64,000 bases of DNA from Streptomyces sp. NBC_01353. Its GTDB lineage: Bacteria > Actinomycetota > Actinomycetes > Streptomycetales > Streptomycetaceae. Numbering within the stretch: position 1 is the stretch's first letter; every line of letters starts with the position of its first letter. The notes beneath the pieces are model-generated. The model saw only the letters and a program-made list of their open reading frames with translations, had not been told where the DNA came from and ran no database searches. Below are positions 31,431-40,236 of this stretch, piece after piece. The stretch spans positions 806,001 to 870,000 of the forward strand of contig NZ_CP108352.1 in the NCBI RefSeq assembly GCF_036237275.1, given 5' to 3'. The position numbers were made by a program, and so were the translations under genes.

Positions 31431-34400
31431 ATGTTCCGCAAGGTACTGGTGGCCAATCGCGGGGAGATCGCGATTCGCGCGTTCCGCGCGGGCTACGAAT
31501 TGGGTGCGCGCACGGTAGCCGTCTTCCCCCACGAGGACCGCAACTCTCTGCACCGGCTGAAGGCCGACGAGGCGTACGAGATCGGTGAGCCCGGACATCC
31601 GGTGCGGGCCTACCTCTCCGTGGAGGAGATCATCCGGGCGGCACGCCTGGCCGGTGCCGACGCCGTCTACCCGGGTTACGGATTCCTGTCCGAGAACCCG
31701 GAACTGGCGCGCGCCTGCGAGGAGGCGGGCATCACGTTCGTGGGCCCGAGTGTGCCGACCCTGGAGCTGACCGGGAACAAGGCGCGTGCCGTGGCCGCCG
31801 CCCGGGAGGCGGGCGTACCCGTGCTCGGTTCCTCGGCGCCCTCCACCGACGTGGACGAGCTGGTGGCGGCCGCCGAGGGCATCGGCTTCCCGGTGTTCGT
31901 CAAGGCCGTCGCCGGCGGCGGCGGTCGCGGCATGCGGCGGGTCGAGGACCCGGCGACGCTTCGCGAGTCCATCGAAGCGGCGGCCCGCGAGGCCGAGTCC
32001 GCCTTCGGCGACGCGACCGTCTTCCTGGAAAAGGCCGTCGTCGACCCGCGTCACATCGAGGTGCAGATCCTCGCCGACGGCGAGGGCAACGTCATCCACC
32101 TGTTCGAGCGCGACTGCTCGGTGCAGCGGCGCCACCAGAAGGTGATCGAACTCGCGCCCGCCCCGAACCTCGACCCGGTGGTACGGCAGCGCATCTGCGA
32201 CGACGCCGTGAAGTTCGCCCGTCGGATCGGCTACCGCAACGCGGGCACCGTGGAGTTCCTCCTCGACCGCGACGGCAACCACGTCTTCATCGAGATGAAT
32301 CCGCGCATCCAGGTCGAGCACACGGTGACCGAGGAGGTCACCGACATCGATCTGGTGCAGTCGCAGCTGCGCATCGCCGCCGGCGAGACCCTTGCCGACC
32401 TCGGCCTGGCGCAGGAGTCCGTCGTCCTGCGCGGTGCCGCCCTGCAGTGCCGGATCACCACCGAGGACCCGGCCAACGGCTTCCGCCCGGACACCGGCAT
32501 GATCAGCGCGTACCGCTCTCCGGGAGGCTCCGGCATCCGGCTCGACGGCGGCACCACCCACGCCGGTACGGAGGTCAGCGCCCACTTCGACTCGATGCTG
32601 GTCAAGCTGACCTGTCGGGGCCGGGACTTCAGAACGGCCGTCGACCGCGCCCGGCGCGCGGTGGCCGAGTTCCGTATCCGCGGCGTGTCCACGAACATCC
32701 CCTTCCTGCAGGCCGTGCTCGACGACCCGGACTTCCAGGCGGGACACGTCACGACGGCCTTCATCGAGCAGCGGCCGCACCTGCTCACCGCGCGCCACTC
32801 TGCCGACCGCGGCACGAAGCTGCTCACGTACCTCGCCGACGTCACCGTGAACAAGCCGCACGGCCCTCGGCCCGAGCTGATCTCCCCGGCCACCAAGCTG
32901 CCGGCGCTGCCCGCCGGCGAGCCGGCCGCCGGCTCCCGGCAGAAGCTCCTCGCGCTCGGCCCGGTGGGCTTCGCGCGGAGCCTGCGCGAGTCGCCGACCA
33001 TCGGTGTCACGGACACCACGTTCCGCGACGCCCACCAGTCGCTTCTCGCCACCCGGGTCCGGACCAAGGATCTGCTGGCCGTCGCCCCCACCGTGGCGCA
33101 CAACCTGCCGCAGCTGCTGTCCTTGGAGTGCTGGGGCGGCGCCACCTACGACGTCGCGCTGCGCTTCCTCGCGGAGGACCCGTGGGAGCGCCTTGCCGCC
33201 TTGCGCGAGGCCGTGCCGAACATCTGCCTGCAGATGCTGCTGCGGGGTCGCAACACCGTGGGGTACACCCCTTACCCGACCGAGGTGACCGACGCCTTCG
33301 TGCAGGAGGCCGCCGCCACGGGCATCGACATCTTCCGTATCTTCGACGCGCTCAACGACGTCGACCAGATGCGCCCGGCCATCGACGCCGTACGGGAGAC
33401 CGGGACGGCGGTGGCCGAGGTCGCGCTGTGTTACACGTCCGATCTCTCCGACCCGACGGAGAAGCTGTACACGCTGGACTACTACCTGCGGCTGGCCGAG
33501 AAGATCGTCGCCGCGGGGGCGCACGTGCTGGCGGTCAAGGACATGGCGGGCCTGCTGCGCGCCCCCGCCGCGTCCAAGCTGGTCTCCGCTCTGCGCGCGG
33601 AGTTCGACCTGCCGGTGCACCTGCACACCCATGACACCGCGGGCGGTCAGCTCGCCACGTATCTCGCGGCGATCCAGGCCGGGGCGGACGCGGTGGACGG
33701 TGCGGTGGCCTCCATGGCCGGTACCACCTCCCAGCCGTCGCTGTCGGCGATCGTCGCCGCGACCGACCACTCCGATCGGCCCACCGGCCTCGATCTGCAG
33801 GCGGTCGGTGACCTGGAGCCGTACTGGGAGAGCGTCCGCAAGGTCTACGCCCCCTTCGAGGCGGGTCTGGACTCGCCGACCGGGCGCGTGTACCACCACG
33901 AGATTCCCGGCGGGCAGCTCTCCAACCTGCGCACACAGGCCGTCGCGCTCGGCCTCGGCGACCGTTTCGAAGACGTCGAGTCGACGTACGCCGCCGCGGA
34001 CCGGATGCTGGGCCGACTGGTGAAGGTCACGCCGTCGTCGAAGGTGGTGGGTGACCTCGCACTGCATCTCGTGGGCGCCGGGGTGGCGCCCGAGGATTTC
34101 GAGGCGGCGCCGAACCGCTTCGACATCCCCGACTCGGTCGTCGGCTTCCTGCACGGCGAGCTGGGCACGCCTCCCGGCGGCTGGCCGGAGCCGTTCCGCA
34201 CCAAGGCGCTGGAGGGCCGCGCCGGACCCAAGCCGATGCGGGATCTGACCGCGGAAGACCGCACCGGCCTGGCCAAGGACCGGCGCGCGACGCTGAACCG
34301 CCTTCTCTTCCCCGGCCCGACGAAGGCGTACGAGGCACACCGCCAGGCGTACGGCGACACCAGCGTGCTCGACAGCAAGGACTTCTTCTACGGGCTGCGC

Positions 34401-34805
34401 CCCGGGAAGGAGTACACCGTCGATTTCGGGCCCGGTGTGCGGCTGCTCATCGAGCTGGAGGCCATCGGCGAGGCCGACGAACGCGGCATGCGCACCGTCC
34501 TGTCCACCCTGAACGGCCAACTGCGGCCGATCCAGGTACGCGACAACGCGGCGGCCGCCGACCTCCCGGTGACCGAGAAGGCCGACAGGTCCAACCCCGG
34601 CCATGTCGCCGCGCCGTTCGCCGGCGTGGTCACGCTGGCCGTCGCCGAGGGCGACGAGGTCGAGGCCGGTGCGACGGTGGCCACCATCGAGGCGATGAAG
34701 ATGGAGGCCTCGATCACCGCCCCGAGGAGCGGACGGGTGTCCCGCCTGGCCATCACCAGGATCCAGCAGGTGGAAGGCGGCGACCTCCTCGTCGAGATCG
34801 GGTGA
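31431..34805 (+). CDS. pyc: pyruvate carboxylase
   Basis: The 1124-residue protein is a complete single-chain pyruvate carboxylase, which makes oxaloacetate from pyruvate and bicarbonate with ATP (anaplerosis). An N-terminal biotin carboxylase (about 1-450; ANRGEIAIRAFRA, VKAVAGGGGRGMR, EMNPRIQVEHTVTE) is followed by the carboxyltransferase barrel (about 520-800; TDTTFRDAHQSLLATR, LHTHDTAGGQLATYL). Next is the allosteric/PYC_OADA region. The biotinyl domain has the biotin-bearing lysine at about 1090 in EAMKMEA. ATG 31431 is preferred to ATG 31428 because of spacing to AAGGGA and the family start MFRKVLVANRG. A strong hairpin follows. Confidence 0.97.
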   Translation: MFRKVLVANRGEIAIRAFRAGYELGARTVAVFPHEDRNSLHRLKADEAYEIGEPGHPVRAYLSVEEIIRAARLAGADAVYPGYGFLSENPELARACEEAGITFVGPSVPTLELTGNKARAVAAAREAGVPVLGSSAPSTDVDELVAAAEGIGFPVFVKAVAGGGGRGMRRVEDPATLRESIEAAAREAESAFGDATVFLEKAVVDPRHIEVQILADGEGNVIHLFERDCSVQRRHQKVIELAPAPNLDPVVRQRICDDAVKFARRIGYRNAGTVEFLLDRDGNHVFIEMNPRIQVEHTVTEEVTDIDLVQSQLRIAAGETLADLGLAQESVVLRGAALQCRITTEDPANGFRPDTGMISAYRSPGGSGIRLDGGTTHAGTEVSAHFDSMLVKLTCRGRDFRTAVDRARRAVAEFRIRGVSTNIPFLQAVLDDPDFQAGHVTTAFIEQRPHLLTARHSADRGTKLLTYLADVTVNKPHGPRPELISPATKLPALPAGEPAAGSRQKLLALGPVGFARSLRESPTIGVTDTTFRDAHQSLLATRVRTKDLLAVAPTVAHNLPQLLSLECWGGATYDVALRFLAEDPWERLAALREAVPNICLQMLLRGRNTVGYTPYPTEVTDAFVQEAAATGIDIFRIFDALNDVDQMRPAIDAVRETGTAVAEVALCYTSDLSDPTEKLYTLDYYLRLAEKIVAAGAHVLAVKDMAGLLRAPAASKLVSALRAEFDLPVHLHTHDTAGGQLATYLAAIQAGADAVDGAVASMAGTTSQPSLSAIVAATDHSDRPTGLDLQAVGDLEPYWESVRKVYAPFEAGLDSPTGRVYHHEIPGGQLSNLRTQAVALGLGDRFEDVESTYAAADRMLGRLVKVTPSSKVVGDLALHLVGAGVAPEDFEAAPNRFDIPDSVVGFLHGELGTPPGGWPEPFRTKALEGRAGPKPMRDLTAEDRTGLAKDRRATLNRLLFPGPTKAYEAHRQAYGDTSVLDSKDFFYGLRPGKEYTVDFGPGVRLLIELEAIGEADERGMRTVLSTLNGQLRPIQVRDNAAAADLPVTEKADRSNPGHVAAPFAGVVTLAVAEGDEVEAGATVATIEAMKMEASITAPRSGRVSRLAITRIQQVEGGDLLVEIG

Positions 34806-34819
34806 GGCGCTGGTAGGGA

Positions 34820-34855
34820 GGCGGCCGGGGCACCGAGCCAGGTGCCCCGGCCGCC
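34820..34855 (+). terminator. hairpin terminator after pyc
   Basis: GGCGGCCGGGGCACC at 34820-34834 pairs perfectly with GGTGCCCCGGCCGCC at 34841-34855, leaving a six-base loop. It begins 15 bases after the pyc stop. The stem is 15 bp and GC-rich without a T-tract. Confidence 0.88.
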
Positions 34856-34998
34856 GTCCGTCACGGCCGCCACCGCCACCGCTGCCGCTCCGCCCGAGGC
34901 GAGCCCGTCGGCCGCCCGCACCACCAGGGCGTTCCGGGTCCTGAAGGTGCTCACTCTCGGAGGTCGCCGGGAGCGCCGCACCGGCCGCCGCCGCTCCG

Positions 34999-35145
34999 GT
35001 GATTCTCACCGGCTCCTCCTGGACCGGCGACGAGCGCGCCGAGTCGGTGCGGAAGGAGGGCGACTCCTTCCGCGTCCGGCAGCGGGAAGGTCCGACGAAC
35101 TCCTGGCCTGGGTTCGCCCCTCACCTGCACCGGCTGAAGGTGTGA
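34999..35145 (+). CDS. possible 48-residue frame, maybe a gene end
   Basis: GTG 34999 opens a frame reading VILTGSSWTGDERAESVRKE, then GDSFRVRQREG, and ending APHLHRLKV. The codon use is Streptomyces-like, with GC at third positions, but there is no ribosome site and the open frame begins just after a stop near 34950. It may be the 3' remnant of a lost gene. Its stop codon lies within the left arm of the hairpin at 35141. Confidence 0.25.
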   Translation: MILTGSSWTGDERAESVRKEGDSFRVRQREGPTNSWPGFAPHLHRLKV

Positions 35146-35183
35146 AGGGGGCCCGAACTCGTCGAGTTCGGGCCCCCTTCACA
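35141..35183. terminator. bidirectional hairpin terminator
   Basis: A perfect 20-bp inverted repeat (TGTGAAGGGGGCCCGAACTC at 35141-35160 against 35164-35183) has a three-base loop. It lies eight bases past the stop of the leftward PRC-barrel gene and between convergent units, so it can end transcription from both sides. Confidence 0.9.
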
Positions 35184-35190
35184 CAAGGGT

Positions 35191-35559
35191 TCAGACCAGC
35201 GGGCCTCCGAAGGGGCCTCCCAGTCCGTAGTACGTGCCCAGCTCGTGGCGGTAGTCGGGGTCCTCGAGGTGCTTGTCACGGTGGAACTCGGGAGCGTCCT
35301 TGATCTGCTCCCTGGTCCGGTCGACGAAGATCTTCCGGTCGTCCACGTCGATCCGAACCACGGTGCCGGCCGGAATGAGGACCTCCTTGCCGAAGATCCA
35401 CACCCCGGTGTCCACAACCAGATAGGCGTCACCGACCTCGTCGGAGTGCTTGTCCACCTTCCCGATGCTGCCGTCGATCGCCTCGACCTTGTAGCCGGTC
35501 AATTCGGTGCCGGCCAGATGGCCCGCGGTCGACTTGTAGCTCCACACGTGCTCAGTCAC
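35191..35559 (-). CDS. PRC-barrel domain protein
   Basis: The 122-residue protein begins with about 20 polar residues and then a PRC-barrel: GTELTGYKVEAIDGSIGKVD, AYLVVDTGVWIFGKEVLIPA and VVRIDVDDRKIFVDRTREQI. The C-terminal tail (DYRHELGTYYGLGG) is typical of actinobacterial stress-type PRC-barrel proteins, which are often induced with CsbD and BON proteins. The function is unknown; the domain mediates protein or RNA contacts elsewhere. GTG 35559 has GGAGGAG upstream, though with rather long spacing. Confidence 0.87.
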   Translation of the reverse strand: MTEHVWSYKSTAGHLAGTELTGYKVEAIDGSIGKVDKHSDEVGDAYLVVDTGVWIFGKEVLIPAGTVVRIDVDDRKIFVDRTREQIKDAPEFHRDKHLEDPDYRHELGTYYGLGGPFGGPLV

Positions 35560-35772
35560 GCGAAAACAACTCCTCCGGTAGGCGAGGACAGCCAGCGGAT
35601 TGCTGCCGCCCTCCTCTTCCGTGTGCCTTTCGCGGCGGGGTGCCTTCCCCGCCTGAACTCCGCCTGCCCCGACCCCGGCAACGCATTCACCCGCTCATCA
35701 GGTTCTCTGATCGGACAGCGCCCTGCGACCGCTTCGCAGGCTGCGGCCGGCGGCTCCTCGGTAGGGCGCTCA

Positions 35773-37140
35773 TCACAGACCGAGGTCGAGGAGGGCGTTC
35801 TCCACGACCTCGGTGAGCGCGGGATGGATCCAGTACGGAGACGTGGCGAGGGTCGCGGCGTCGATGCCGAGTGTCGCCGCCAGGATGAGGGGCTGGATGA
35901 GGATAGAGGCTTGCGGGCCCATCAGGTGGGCGCCGAGGAGCCGCCCTGTACCGGCTTCGGCGAGTACCTTGCAGAAGCCGGTGGTGTCCTCCATGGCCCA
36001 GCCGTAGGCGACATCGCCGTAACCGGCCTTGCCCACCAGGTAGTCGAGCCCTTTGTCGCGGCAGTCCTGCTCCGTGGCGCCGACGGAGGCGATCTGCGGG
36101 CGAGTGAAGACCGCCGCCGGCACCAGGCCGTGGTCGGCGGCGATCAGGTCGTCCGGGTGGCGGAGGTTGTGTGCGACGACCTTCGCCTCGCGGTTGGCCA
36201 CGTGCTTGAGGGGCACTGCCGAGCAGATGTCACCCAGCGCGAAGACACCGTCCGCGGTGGTGCGCTGGTGTTCGTCCACGATCACACGGCCGTCGCCGTG
36301 AGTGGCGATGCCCGCCGCTTCCAGGTTCAGCCGGTCGCTGTTCGGGACGCGGCCCACCGCGACGAGCAGCATGTCCGCCTCGACCGTGGATCCGTCGTCC
36401 AGGGTCAGGCGCAGCGCGCCCGGGCGACCGCCGACCGTCGAGACCTCCTGGCCGAGCCTGAGGTCGTATCGAGAACGGACCAGCGAGGTGAACCGCTCCG
36501 CGACCGTCTCGTCTTGCGGGCCGAGCAGGTGATCCTCCTTCTCGACGATGGTGACGGAGCTTCCCGCCGCGGCGAACACCTCGGCCAGCTCCGCGGCGAT
36601 GTATCCGCCTCCGAGGATCGCGAGACGCTGGGGCGGAGAGTCGATCCGCATGACGGTGTCGGACGTCTCGTACGGCAGGTTCGCATCCACGACGGGTTCG
36701 GGCACGAGCGGACGACCGCCCGCCGCGACGACGATCTGCCCGGCGCTGACGTCCAGAGCTCCATCCGCCCGTTCGATCCGGAGCGTCCTGGGGCCCGTGA
36801 ACCAGGCGCTGCCCTCGTACACGCTGACTGAGTCGTCTTCCATTCTGCCGCGGCGACCCCGGTCCCGTTCAGCGTCCAGACGCCCGAAGACCCGGTCGCG
36901 CGCGTCCCGCCAGCGCACCGCTTTCAAGGCGGCGTCCACGTCGAATGCCCCGGCTTCCCTGACACTCCGTGCGACATGTGCGGTGTGGGCGAGCATCTTG
37001 CTCGGGATGCAGCCGGCGTTCAGGCAGGTTCCGCCGAACCAACGCTCCTCGACGACGGCCACGTCGAGATCGGCCAACGATTCGTCGACGACGGCGTTGC
37101 CGGATCCCGCACCGATGACGACAAGATCGTGGTGGCGCAT
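35773..37140 (-). CDS. mtr: mycothione reductase
   Basis: This 455-residue flavoprotein disulfide reductase has FAD-binding VVIGAGSGNAVVDE, the redox-active pair Cys39/Cys44 in GGTCLNAGCIPSK, the NAD(P)-binding LAILGGGYIAAELAEVF and the C-terminal dimer-interface YWIHPALTEVVENALLDL with the catalytic His. The GSGN variant and the early CLNAGC spacing fit mycothione reductase, which keeps the actinobacterial thiol mycothiol reduced. It is monocistronic and divergent from an ssgA-like gene. Related lipoamide dehydrogenases are the main alternative. Confidence 0.88.
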   Translation of the reverse strand: MRHHDLVVIGAGSGNAVVDESLADLDVAVVEERWFGGTCLNAGCIPSKMLAHTAHVARSVREAGAFDVDAALKAVRWRDARDRVFGRLDAERDRGRRGRMEDDSVSVYEGSAWFTGPRTLRIERADGALDVSAGQIVVAAGGRPLVPEPVVDANLPYETSDTVMRIDSPPQRLAILGGGYIAAELAEVFAAAGSSVTIVEKEDHLLGPQDETVAERFTSLVRSRYDLRLGQEVSTVGGRPGALRLTLDDGSTVEADMLLVAVGRVPNSDRLNLEAAGIATHGDGRVIVDEHQRTTADGVFALGDICSAVPLKHVANREAKVVAHNLRHPDDLIAADHGLVPAAVFTRPQIASVGATEQDCRDKGLDYLVGKAGYGDVAYGWAMEDTTGFCKVLAEAGTGRLLGAHLMGPQASILIQPLILAATLGIDAATLATSPYWIHPALTEVVENALLDLGL

Positions 37141-37310
37141 CGATCCAGCCTACGAGGGTGTGCGCCCATCCGGCGGGGCGGCACGCCCACGACTCCGCTC
37201 TCGCACCGGAGGTCCGGCGGTGTCGGTGTGATGGCGGCGGGAGGGGCCCGCCCCCGCAAGGGAGTTCGTCCTTGCACAGGAGCACCCGAGCTTCGGCCGC
37301 AGGCGTGCCA

Positions 37311-37341
37311 TTCACGCCTCTCTCCCAGAGAGAGGCGTGAA
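37311..37341. terminator. 13-bp perfect hairpin in a divergent intergenic region
   Basis: TTCACGCCTCTCT at 37311-37323 pairs perfectly with 37329-37341, with a five-base loop. It looks like a terminator, yet both flanking genes start away from it. It may be an attenuator for the ssgA-like gene 72 bases downstream, or the end of an unseen small transcript. Confidence 0.55.
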
Positions 37342-37412
37342 ATCCTTGTCCGGGGTTACGAGCGGGGTACGGCGCCGCTCAGGCAGCGGCGCGATTTCCC
37401 CCGACGGAACTG

Positions 37413-37874
37413 GTGACGATGTCTGAATCGAGCCGGCACGAGACCACCCAGCCGCCCCCGGCACCCCTGGTGCGGTCGTTGCACACCACCGCCCGTCAAG
37501 TCCAAGGAGGGATCGGCCTGCCCGTCGACGCTACGTTCCACTACGACCCCGACGACCCCTGGGCGGTACGCGTGACCTTCCGGCTTCCGCCGGGCAAGGT
37601 CGTCGACTGGACCTTCTCCCGGGAGCTGCTGCGCTCCGGGACCCGCGTCCTGAGCGGCGAAGGCGACGTCCGGCTGTGGCCGCTGCGCTGCGGTGGCAGG
37701 GAAGGACGCGTCCGCATGCGGCTGGGCCCGGCACGGGTGTTCGCCGTGGTCGACGTCGACCGCGCGGGCCTGCGGAGCTGGCTGGGCGAGACGTACGTGG
37801 CCGTGCCCGAGGGCGGGGAGGCCGCGCGGATCAGCTGGGCGGCCGAGACCCCTCTGCTCTTCACGCGGCCGTAG
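37413..37874 (+). CDS. SsgA-like sporulation/cell division regulator (SALP)
   Basis: The 153-residue protein has the SsgA fold seen only in morphologically complex actinomycetes: DATFHYDPDDPWAVRVTFRL, VDWTFSRELLRSGT, GEGDVRLWPLRCG and VVDVDRAGLRSWLGETY. SALPs steer FtsZ placement, septation, peptidoglycan remodelling and spore maturation. About 25 polar N-terminal residues precede the domain. GTG 37413 and ATG 37419 are both possible starts. A whiB-like gene follows after 51 bases in the same direction, so the two may be co-regulated developmental genes. Confidence 0.93.
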   Translation: MTMSESSRHETTQPPPAPLVRSLHTTARQVQGGIGLPVDATFHYDPDDPWAVRVTFRLPPGKVVDWTFSRELLRSGTRVLSGEGDVRLWPLRCGGREGRVRMRLGPARVFAVVDVDRAGLRSWLGETYVAVPEGGEAARISWAAETPLLFTRP

Positions 37875-37925
37875 AGCCGCAGTTCCGCGCGACGGACAGA
37901 CGAAAGCATGTGACAGGAGGAACTG

Positions 37926-38186
37926 ATGCTGGACAGCTGGCGTGCACGTGCGGCCTGCCAGGATGTCGACCCCGACCTCTTCTTCCCGGTGGGGACAGGC
38001 GCACCGGCGCTGATCCAGGCCGAGGAGGCCAAGGAGATCTGCCGGCGCTGCCCCGTACGCGAGGAATGCCTGCGCTGGGCCATGGCCGACTCCCGCCAGG
38101 TGACGGGCGTGTGGGGCGGCCTGCGCGAGGACGAGCGGCAGGCGCTGAAGCGAAGGTCGCGCCGCCGGGCGAACAAGGCGGAATGA
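37926..38186 (+). CDS. WhiB-family iron-sulfur transcription factor
   Basis: The 86-residue protein has the four cluster cysteines, Cys11, Cys39, Cys42 and Cys48 (ICRRCPVREEC). It also has the Wbl turn GVWGG (61-65) and a basic C-terminal DNA-contact helix (RRSRRRANK). Wbl proteins carry a [4Fe-4S] cluster that senses O2 or NO and act with the primary sigma factor. It is not one of the standard developmental Wbl proteins by obvious sequence. A perfect AGGAGG lies upstream of ATG 37926. It follows the ssgA-like gene. Confidence 0.95.
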   Translation: MLDSWRARAACQDVDPDLFFPVGTGAPALIQAEEAKEICRRCPVREECLRWAMADSRQVTGVWGGLREDERQALKRRSRRRANKAE

Positions 38187-38378
38187 GCACTTGTACGAAG
38201 CGCGGTGGCATGCCGTGACGGGCATGGCGCCGGGGCAGGTCATCCGAGTGGAAGGCGTGTCCTGACCCACGTGCCTTCGGGCAGCACGGTCCGGTTTCGA
38301 CCGCGGCGCAGAGCGCCGGCACGATCTGCATGCCGTGTTCCCGGAACCGGTCGGCATGGCGTGTTCGGGCGACCGGGA

Positions 38379-38453
38379 CGACGGGATGCCCTCGGCGGAA
38401 CGGCCTCACCAGAAGGGGGTTGGTGAGGCCGTTCCGCCGAGGGCATCCCGTCG
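38379..38453. terminator. 32-bp perfect inverted repeat, bidirectional terminator
   Basis: Bases 38379-38410 pair without a mismatch with 38422-38453 around an 11-base loop (AGAAGGGGGTT). It lies between the convergent whiB-like and sigma factor genes, 15 bases past the sigma factor stop. The stem is much longer than is usual for a terminator, so an inserted palindromic element is a second possibility. Confidence 0.85.
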
Positions 38454-38467
38454 GCGTCGATCCCTGC

Positions 38468-39334
38468 CTACGACTGGTCGAGCATGCCCTTGCGCAGGTG
38501 TTCCAGATTGCGGGAGAGCAGTCGGGAGACGTGCATCTGGGAGATGCCGAGCTCACTGCCGATCTCCGACTGCGTCAGCTCCTCGACGAAACGCAGATGC
38601 AGGATCCGGCGGCTGCGGTCGTCGAGTTCGACGAGCAGGGGCGCGAGCGTGTGGAAGTCCTCGAAGAGCTCGAGCGCCTGGTCCTCCACTCCGATGAACT
38701 CGGCGAGCGCCGCTGCATCGTCTTCGCCGTCCGGACCGATGGCAGCGTCGAGCGACGCGGAGTTGTACCCGTTGGAGGCTATCCGCGCCTCGATCACCTC
38801 GTCCTCGGAGAGGTTCATCAGGCTCGCCAGCTCCGCCACGGTCGGTGCGCGTCCGCACCGGGAGCTCAGTTCCTCGGTCGCCTTGGACAGCTCCAGCCGG
38901 GCTTCCTGCAACCGGCGCGGTACATGGACCGCCCAGGAGGTGTCACGGAAGAAGCGCTTGATCTCACCGACGATGTAGGGGATGGCGAAGCTGGTGAACT
39001 CCACCTCCCGGGCGAGGTCGAACCGGTCGATGGCCTTGATCAGACCGATGGTGCCGACCTGGACGATGTCCTCCATCTCGTCGCTACGGGCCCCTCGGAA
39101 CCGGCCGGCCGCGTAGCGGACGAGCGACATGTTCATCTCGATCAGCGTGTTACGCGCGTACTGGTACTCATGTGTGCCCTCCTCCATTACCGCCAGCTTG
39201 TCGAAGAACACCTTCGACAGCTCGCGCGCGTCCTTCGGAGCGACCTGGCGGGGTGATTCGAGTACGGGAAGGTCCTCCGTACCCGTCTCGACAACAGCCC
39301 TCGTCTCCGTCGTCACCTCAGTCGGCACTCTCAT
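38468..39334 (-). CDS. SigB/SigF/SigG-type RNA polymerase sigma factor
   Basis: The 288-residue protein has sigma region 2 (RNTLIEMNMSLVRYAAGRF, then MEDIVQVGTIGLIKAIDRFD), region 3 (FFRDTSWAVHVPRRLQEARL) and region 4 with its helix-turn-helix (LTQSEIGSELGISQMHVSRL). The VPRRLQE and SWAVHVP signatures mark the SigB/SigF/SigG subfamily of general-stress and sporulation sigma factors, which recognise GNNT-N14-16-GGGTAY promoters. ATG 39334 is favoured; a GTG at 39391 would add 19 residues with a poorer site. An RsbW-like gene lies 135 bases upstream on the same strand, a likely anti-sigma partner. Confidence 0.93.
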   Translation of the reverse strand: MRVPTEVTTETRAVVETGTEDLPVLESPRQVAPKDARELSKVFFDKLAVMEEGTHEYQYARNTLIEMNMSLVRYAAGRFRGARSDEMEDIVQVGTIGLIKAIDRFDLAREVEFTSFAIPYIVGEIKRFFRDTSWAVHVPRRLQEARLELSKATEELSSRCGRAPTVAELASLMNLSEDEVIEARIASNGYNSASLDAAIGPDGEDDAAALAEFIGVEDQALELFEDFHTLAPLLVELDDRSRRILHLRFVEELTQSEIGSELGISQMHVSRLLSRNLEHLRKGMLDQS

Positions 39335-39469
39335 GACCTTCTCTCGTCCGTTGGCAACGGTTGCCCCCGTGAGCACTTCGCCTACCCCCACTTCCGCAGG
39401 GCATGTCAGGGAGCGCTCAACGGGATGAGAAATCCCCTACCCAGGGCCAGTTCGCCTCGCCGAGGCGCA

Positions 39470-39913
39470 TCACGCGAGGGAAAGACGGGCCCGGACGCGC
39501 TTCCCGGACGGCTGCGGCTCCACGCTCACGCTCTCACAGACGGCCACCACGATCTCGAGACCGTGCTGTCCGATGCGCTGAGGATCCTGGGGCCGGGCTA
39601 CGGGGGCGGCGGCGAGCCGGTCGGCCACCGAGATGTCCAGCGCATCCTCGAACCATTCGAGAAGCACCCGACAGGGGCCTGGCGCGTGCCGCACCACATT
39701 GGTCACCAGTTCGCTGACCACCAGGCGCGCCAGATCGACGCGCTCCTGGGACACCGGATCGCCTCCGGCGGCCGGCGCGGCGGTGAGGAAGTCGGCTGCG
39801 AAGTCGCGGGCCGACGCGATCATCCTGTCCCCCATGTCGGCGCCTTCGAAGGACACGCTCGCCGACAGCGGCGGCTGACGCACCGCGCTTCTCCTGGTGA
39901 TCACCTCACCCAT
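39470..39913 (-). CDS. RsbW-like ATP-binding anti-sigma factor
   Basis: This 147-residue protein is a stand-alone HATPase_c_2 domain: RVDLARLVVSELVTNVVRHA (N box with the ATP/Mg-binding Asn) and a G2-type loop near RIGQHGLEIVVAVCESVSVE. Such proteins bind and inhibit SigB/SigF-type sigma factors and phosphorylate anti-anti-sigma proteins. The gene lies just upstream of, and in line with, the sigma factor gene. ATG 39913 follows GGAGG with seven-base spacing. No anti-anti-sigma (STAS) gene is visible nearby, so that partner must be elsewhere. Confidence 0.88.
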   Translation of the reverse strand: MGEVITRRSAVRQPPLSASVSFEGADMGDRMIASARDFAADFLTAAPAAGGDPVSQERVDLARLVVSELVTNVVRHAPGPCRVLLEWFEDALDISVADRLAAAPVARPQDPQRIGQHGLEIVVAVCESVSVEPQPSGKRVRARLSLA

Positions 39914-40236
39914 CGCCCGTCCTCCCACGCGTGCCAGTCGCACTTCCCGCCCTGTCCGTCGGATTTCCTCTGCGTGCCCGTCCCACACCGCCCACACCCG
40001 ACAAGTGCGGTGCGGCCGGCAGAAATGATGAACGCGGCCGAATGAGGTCCGGTTGCGCACGGGCGTGCCACCCGCCCTCGTACGCCGCAGCCGGCCGCGC
40101 GGCCGCCCGGCCTCCGTGCAAGTCGAGGCACAGGACGAGGAGGTCCAGGAGGACAAGGGCGTGGGCGCCACCCCGTCGAGGGATGGCGCCCACAGACCCA
40201 CGCGTGCTCACGTCGTGACGAACCTTCGGATGACCG

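Noticed and set aside
31320-35009. 1229-codon open frame on the minus strand
   Set aside because: It is the shadow of pyruvate carboxylase, which has full-length domain conservation on the plus strand; the antisense product is low-complexity and has no motifs.
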